Assembly: GCA_054601695.1 (NCBI GenBank)
Contig: BAAHQB010000062.1
Coordinates: 1-64,000 of the forward strand
DNA: 64,000 nucleotides
From: Amorphochlora amoebiformis
Lineage: Eukaryota > Cercozoa > Chlorarachniophyceae
Direction: 5' to 3'
Translations under genes and position numbers: made by a program
The notes under the pieces: model-generated
Databases searched by the model: none
What the model was told of the DNA's origin: nothing
The model's input: only the letters and a program-made list of their open reading frames with translations
In this document: positions 58,051 to 64,000 of the stretch, one piece after another
Layout: each line of letters begins with the position of its first letter
Position numbering within the stretch: position 1 is the stretch's first letter

Positions 58051-59050
58051 TATGTATATATTAAATATCTATATATACATATATGTAGAATATTTTACAT
58101 TATGTAAATATACGCTATATAATATCGTGTATGTATGTACCGTGTACATGCACATTTCAGACAAATAATATGTACTACAATTCTTACCAAAAACGGCCCC
58201 TCAACCTCAGTATTAGGGTCCCATTTGGATGACGGCTCGGGAGTCGACTGGAGCGTTAGGGTTTAGTAGTACTTCGGGGTGTAGATTAAAATCAGCACCT
58301 GGTACAAAAGCGACCACCAGCCTGAGATCAGAGGAGAGTTCGCCGGGCTAGAAATGGTATTCGACGCTTCGATGGCCTGCCATATGAATAATAAATTTGC
58401 GTTGTGAAGAAGCCCATCGCGTGTGAATGTATGTCCCTAGCTGCATTTATCGAGGATGTTACAGGTCCCATGGGCATATTATACGACATTCGGCTTGGGA
58501 TTTTGGGAAGAACCTTGATATGATCCAAGAGGACTTGCTGTTCCTCCATGGTTGTCCTCGTGCCTGATGATTGAGAATATATATATCCCTGCTCGTGGTG
58601 GGTGCAGGTTTTCCACAAGTTGGGGTTTCAAGAAGTTTGGCATAGAGAGTGCTGTAATTATTATTGTGTAGACAACAACCTCGTTGCGTTGGCGCCGCCT
58701 TTCGGATGAAACTGGGAGCAGAAGGGAATTGGAGAGCACACGCACCGAAATTACCAAAATCAGCACGTCGAAGTTTAATCAAGGGTGATGAGTTATAACG
58801 TTACACATCACTCTCTCTTCATCTTTTCAATCGACTCTCCAAGCTCAAACTTGGCCATATCCCTAAGTGACCCCACTCGGACCCCAGCACGTTGCCTTGG
58901 GCGCACGCATCGTGCAACCAGACTCTTCGGCTGGAAAATCGAACAGCATTTTGATCATTACCATTCGTTATGCAACGTTTAGAGGACAGCAGGATAACTA
59001 CATACGGAAAGGAGAAGGAGCAGCGCGGCAAAGCCCAAAGTATTCGGCAT
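54672..59050 (-). CDS. Plastid lipid-associated (PAP/fibrillin)-like protein, about 10 exons
   Basis: Minus-strand exons: 59050-59006 (ATG), 58930-58872 (weak), 58711-58680, 58563-58514, 58436-58299, 58247-58188, 57476-57434, 56741-56645, 56368-56290, 54911-54672 (TGA). Phases join to about 280 residues. Fibrillin-like features: [11 protein letters not shown] (start of the domain helix), AIEASNT then [13 protein letters not shown] (the L.G.W.L.YT motif), [20 protein letters not shown] (Q.I....G...N...F) with GFLNIKG, and [15 protein letters not shown]. The first exon codes [15 protein letters not shown], a signal peptide, followed by an Arg-rich stretch; that bipartite layout fits import into a secondary plastid. 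Fibrillins bind lipids in plastoglobules and thylakoids. The last exon ([19 protein letters not shown] onward) is in phase, but its match to the family C terminus is poor. The N-terminal joins are also less sure. Confidence 0.72.
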
Positions 59051-59411
59051 TTGCACACAAATGTCCCAGGGATGTCCCCTTGAAGGGCACGTGTACGAAA
59101 TAAAATATCTTTGCGCTGAGCGATCATATTTGGTCGGAGGCTCACAGCGCGCCCCAGTCATTCAGTGCGACTGCCAGCTTCCTCACGCTAACGGAGGGCG
59201 CCATGACGCCGCCATCCTCTGTAATCTCCATGTTTACCATAAGGTTGAATTTTCTTACTGGATATAACCGATTTATTATTTATAGTCGTGAGTCGTGACA
59301 ATCATTCGAGGAATGGATTAGTAGGCCATTTTAGTTATTCTTAACGAACCAATTCTTGTATAATAGTTGGGGGGAAACGCTCAGGCAGGGTAACAAGCAT
59401 CAACTCACCCT
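59051..59411. promoter_or_regulatory. Divergent promoter gap between fibrillin-like and MGC/zinc-module genes
   Basis: 361 bp of complex sequence between head-to-head start codons, free of TA tracts. A plus-strand frame (59061-59267) crosses it but has no partner exon. It probably holds both promoters. Confidence 0.45.
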
Positions 59412-60264
59412 ATGGGGTGTGCAGCCTCGACTCAAGTGATCCAACCAGAAGAGAAGAAAGGTAGCAACATCCAAAAACATGTGAGAGTGTTCTTTTCTGT
59501 TGTGGAAGCTCGAAAGACATAATTAGAGGAGCTGTTTGTATTGACCGAGGTGAAAGAGGAGTGGGGGAAAAACCTAATCTGAAGGCGAGAGACTTAGTGG
59601 GAAAGGAGATTGGAGATAACGTCGGGATATGAAGAGTATGACAGACGTGTACATCACGGATGCATTAGTTGCGATTTTCAAGTCGTGCCTCCTGCAGAAG
59701 TAAAAACGGGAATGATATGTGCCACATGGTTTCCGTGCATTTGATGAACAGCTGCATCACATCAATTTATTTTTTAGCCAAGCTATCAACCGAGAGCGAG
59801 ATGAAAAATCAATACAACTCCAACGAAAAGGTGGAACTTGAGGTAATCGAACACAAGTTGGGAAACATAAGACAAAGGAGACTACTATAGTGTCTATGCA
59901 ACCCCTTTACCCTTCTAGCTAGCCTAACGTACATTCCATCTCATCGTCTAACCGGAATGAGAAAAAAGAAGTAGGCATAACATAAAATTACAGGTCAAAA
60001 ATACAAATCAAGTTTCGGCCGGAAAGGAGGGCAAGTTGCCTCCCAGAAAGAAACCTAATCCTCTCTTTATCGAAACCGATTCGCCAACTCTTGAGAAACG
60101 CGAGGTATTTCGATCTCTCTGAAGTTCCTCTTTCTCCCACCTGATGGCCCACTTCCTGGCACAGCCCTTTCTTTATTCTCTATGAACTTGTGTATATGTA
60201 TGCATATATATATATATATACATAGATATATATATGTAAATATATATATATATATATACATATG

Positions 60265-60309
<45 letters not shown>

Positions 60310-60371
60310 TATACATATATATATATATATATATTATATATATAAATAAATATCTAGTTATACGTATGTGC

Positions 60372-60425
<54 letters not shown>

Positions 60426-60530
60426 TACACACATGTATATTTGTAAAATATTTCGTATGCATGTTGTACACTTGATATAATTTAATTTGTGCGCATGTAA
60501 ATACATATGGATATATATCTATACATTTAC

Positions 60531-60571
<41 letters not shown>

Positions 60572-60620
60572 CATATACATATATACATATATATGTACAC
60601 ATATAAATATATGTGTATCA

Positions 60621-60670
<50 letters not shown>

Positions 60671-60677
60671 ATGTATA

Positions 60678-60725
<48 letters not shown>

Positions 60726-60748
60726 ATGTGCACATATACACACACACG

Positions 60749-60823
<75 letters not shown>

Positions 60824-61167
60824 CATTCGTATACACATGTATACATACATATATATATATACATATATATATGTACACATGCATACGCATATAGGAAAGT
60901 GTAAATTTATCAATAATACCAATGTCAGTTGTCAAGGGACTTTTCGAGTCCAAATGACCTTAAAACCCACAGTAGCAGCGATCGATTAGTGGCCAGGTGT
61001 TACAGCACATCTATCCATTATGCACTTGATATATATACACATATGCATATATTATGTATATATATATATATATATATATTATATACATATATATATATAT
61101 ATATATATAATAATACATATTTATATATATATATATATATATATATAAATATATATATATACATATA

Positions 61168-61233
<66 letters not shown>

Positions 61234-61238
61234 GTTTG

Positions 61239-61307
<69 letters not shown>

Positions 61308-61704
61308 TATCCATATATATAGGGCAAAGAGCGAGAGAAAAGCGCGACAAAAAACCTTTCGCGAAAGGTGAATCCCTAGCCTGAGTGTACCCATTCTAAG
61401 TCTTTCATACCTGCTTAGGGGTTGCAGGAGCACGAGGAGTGGAGGTGCTCACGAAAAAGGTTACGTATATATTTATACCCTTATGTATATACATACATAT
61501 ATGTATGTGTATATATATATATATATTTATATGTATGTATATATATATGTATATAATATATATATATATATATATAATGTATATGCAATGTACATATATA
61601 TATATATATATTATATACATGTGTGTATATATATGTATATGTATATATATGTATATATGTATATTTATACATACACATATACACACACACATATATCTAT
61701 ATAT

Positions 61705-61749
<45 letters not shown>

Positions 61750-62003
61750 ATAGGCATATTATCAATAATTAATTGATACACTCATGTATTACAGATAGAT
61801 GTAATTTACTTTTGTATATTTTATACACATATATTAATATGAAAATATACACATGTATTAATGTGTACATGTATATGTATGTATATATATATATATATTT
61901 ATTTAATTATATACATATATGAAATAGCATGTACATGTATGTTTTCGTAATGCATTAAGATTTAAAACGATAACGTATACGCATATATATTTATATACAT
62001 ATA

Positions 62004-62052
<49 letters not shown>

Positions 62053-62142
62053 TGTACATATATGTACATATCTACATATATATATACTATATATATACAT
62101 ATAAATATATGTACACATATAGTATAGTTTGTTGTATACATT

Positions 62143-62187
<45 letters not shown>

Positions 62188-62384
62188 CAGATGTATTTAA
62201 ATATGAACGCAAAATACAGAAGTGTGTTCTTGGTAGAAATTGTCATAGGTTTTACATCTACAATATCTAAACCAGGTGGCATGAGCGTGATTATGAGCGC
62301 AAAGGCGGCACGAGAACGGCGGAAAAAGAACAGGGTACACAATTCATTTTGGTATTTTTACATATATATTTATATATATATATA

Positions 62385-62423
<39 letters not shown>

Positions 62424-63191
62424 CATATTTACATATATATATATATATATATATGTATATATCTATATATATATATATATATACATATATAAATATATAA
62501 TATATAATATATATATATATATATATAAATATATATGCATAGATGTATATTAGCAGAACGCCTTCATATTTGATTCTTATATAAACAGAGAAAGAGAGTG
62601 AGAAAATGGCTGGAAAATCATCAAAAAAAAGAAAGGGATTCAAAGATATATACCAAAACCCCTTCGATCCTGAAGGGTCCTACCGAAATAAAACAACCCT
62701 TAGGGTGCCAAGCACAGACGCCAGTCCAAGTCCATCACCCCCCCCAATATTCGGCACTTCCTTCAAAATAACAAAGGTTTCTCTCTCGTTTTAGTCTTCA
62801 TCTCCACTGGGGAGGGAATTTGGTTTATTTGAAAAACCTTTATAGACCGAGGAGAGTGTGATAGAAGATAGATTCTCTTCTCGTAACGGCCTAAAGTAGA
62901 AATATAGTTGGAACTAGGGGGAAAAGAAGGACTATCCGGGAAGGTCATGTTTTTTGTTGCGTTTATTTTGAGCAGATCGGTGCCATTGTTGTGAGATGGA
63001 TGTCGATTTGCACGTATGGTGCATCCACTGTGACAAGGTATGTAAGTAATGAATATACATAATATATATATATATATATATATACGTATGTATATGCAAG
63101 GATATATTTAGCTTTGTACATGACTTTAAATACTGTAGCGAGATACACTGAACATGCTGTATGTATATGATAATTATAATTTTTGTAAATA

Positions 63192-63246
<55 letters not shown>

Positions 63247-63406
63247 AACATATGTATGTATAGATATGTACAAATAATGTATACATATGCACATATAAAT
63301 GTAGTTTTCATTTGTATTGTTATATATGCAAATTATATATTTTAAGTTTTCTATACATATAATATATATATATATGTGCGTGTGTATATATATATATATA
63401 ATATAC

Positions 63407-63440
<34 letters not shown>

Positions 63441-63493
63441 TTACATATGTACGTATTATGTAACATATATTTACACATACATACATATGTAAC

Positions 63494-63547
<54 letters not shown>

Positions 63548-63595
63548 TTATATGTATATATATATATACATAAATATTTATATACAATATATATA

Positions 63596-63634
<39 letters not shown>

Positions 63635-63779
63635 AATATATATTTAATCCATATTTATTCATTTAATCGTTTATGCTAACGGCAAGCACATGTGTTAACA
63701 TAAATTTACATCCAAAAGGGGGGAAAGGTCGTATCCCTATGTAAAGAGTGTGACATCGACGTTCATGGCAGCGGCGAGG
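59412..63779 (+). CDS. Protein with MGC N terminus, Lys/Arg-rich middle and Cys/His zinc module (3' end outside window)
   Basis: Exons: 59412-59460 (ATG), 59778-59842, 59994-60104, 60976-60996 (weak; a longer version starts at 60929), 61323-61367, 61419-61459, 62276-62334, 62589-62704, 62795-62822, 62976-63037, 63719-63779. The last ends at a GTATGT donor, so the gene continues. MGCAASTQ at the start fits N-myristoylation plus palmitoylation. The middle is charged ([60 protein letters not shown]). The end reads [36 protein letters not shown]: three C-x2-C pairs plus His, a zinc-binding module somewhat like a B-box. From 61323 to 62704 another frame also stays open; I prefer this one because it alone reaches the zinc module in phase. 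Function unknown; a membrane-tethered adaptor is a guess. Confidence 0.65.
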
Positions 63780-63951
63780 GTATGTGTTCAGCTTCCAAAT
63801 ATATATCACCACAATATGTATCTATACACATGTACATTTAAATTAGTATGTTACAAATGCATCATATATATATATATATATATTTATATATATTATATAT
63901 ACATATATATATATATATATTATATATACATTATACACATATATATATAAT

Positions 63952-63986
<35 letters not shown>

Positions 63987-64000
63987 CATGTGTATATATG
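63780..64000 (+). repeat. Start of a TA-rich intron at the window edge
   Basis: Follows the GTATGT donor at 63780. It is mostly (TA)n and no further exon is visible before the window ends. Confidence 0.7.

Overview
This window looks like a nuclear chromosome segment from a eukaryotic microbe. Introns make up most of it, and they are packed with (TA)n and related (TG/CA)n, (GA)n and (TC)n simple repeats. Almost every long open frame made of alternating Tyr-Ile, Val-Cys or His-Thr codons is just translated repeat. The real genes are strings of short exons (21 to 325 nt, mostly 30 to 120), bounded by GT and AG and separated by introns of a few hundred to a few thousand bases. I built the models by reading candidate exons on both strands, requiring splice sites and continuous phase, and recognising protein families in the joined product. 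No transcript or database evidence was available.

The affiliation is inferred. The bZIP protein has a long C-terminal helical domain of the type I associate with stramenopile bZIPs. A fibrillin-like (plastid lipid-associated) protein carries an apparent N-terminal signal peptide, which suggests a secondary plastid. An interstitial CCCTAA array suggests TTAGGG-type telomeres. A photosynthetic stramenopile-like protist is my best guess, at moderate to low confidence.

Layout. (1) About 1 to 15457, plus strand: a multi-exon gene for a protein with several PH-like domains. (2) 15458 to 19804: a possible small minus-strand gene, a degenerate retroelement with a permuted inverted repeat (16316-18030) and a TACGTA-rich spacer. 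(3) 24045 to 19805, minus: a complete 12-exon bZIP transcription factor gene. (4) 26235 to 25129, minus: a 3-exon gene for an acidic protein I do not recognise. (5) 26236 to 27683: spacer with telomere-like repeats. (6) 43675 to 27684, minus: a complete 21-exon TMEM43-family membrane protein gene with a tandem duplication of two internal exons. (7) 43775 to 54096, plus: a complete 14-exon GH18 (chitinase-like) gene with a signal peptide and a C-terminal RDDL. It is divergent from the TMEM43 gene across a 99 bp gap. (8) About 59050 to 54672, minus: a fibrillin-like gene. (9) 59412 to beyond 63779, plus: a gene with an MGC (myristoylation-type) N terminus, a Lys/Arg-rich middle and a Cys/His zinc-binding module. 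It runs off the window.

The genes do not form one pathway. The TMEM43-like and GH18 products are both predicted for the endomembrane system and share a promoter gap. The fibrillin-like and MGC genes are also head to head. Four related solo-LTR-like insertions sit inside TA-rich introns.
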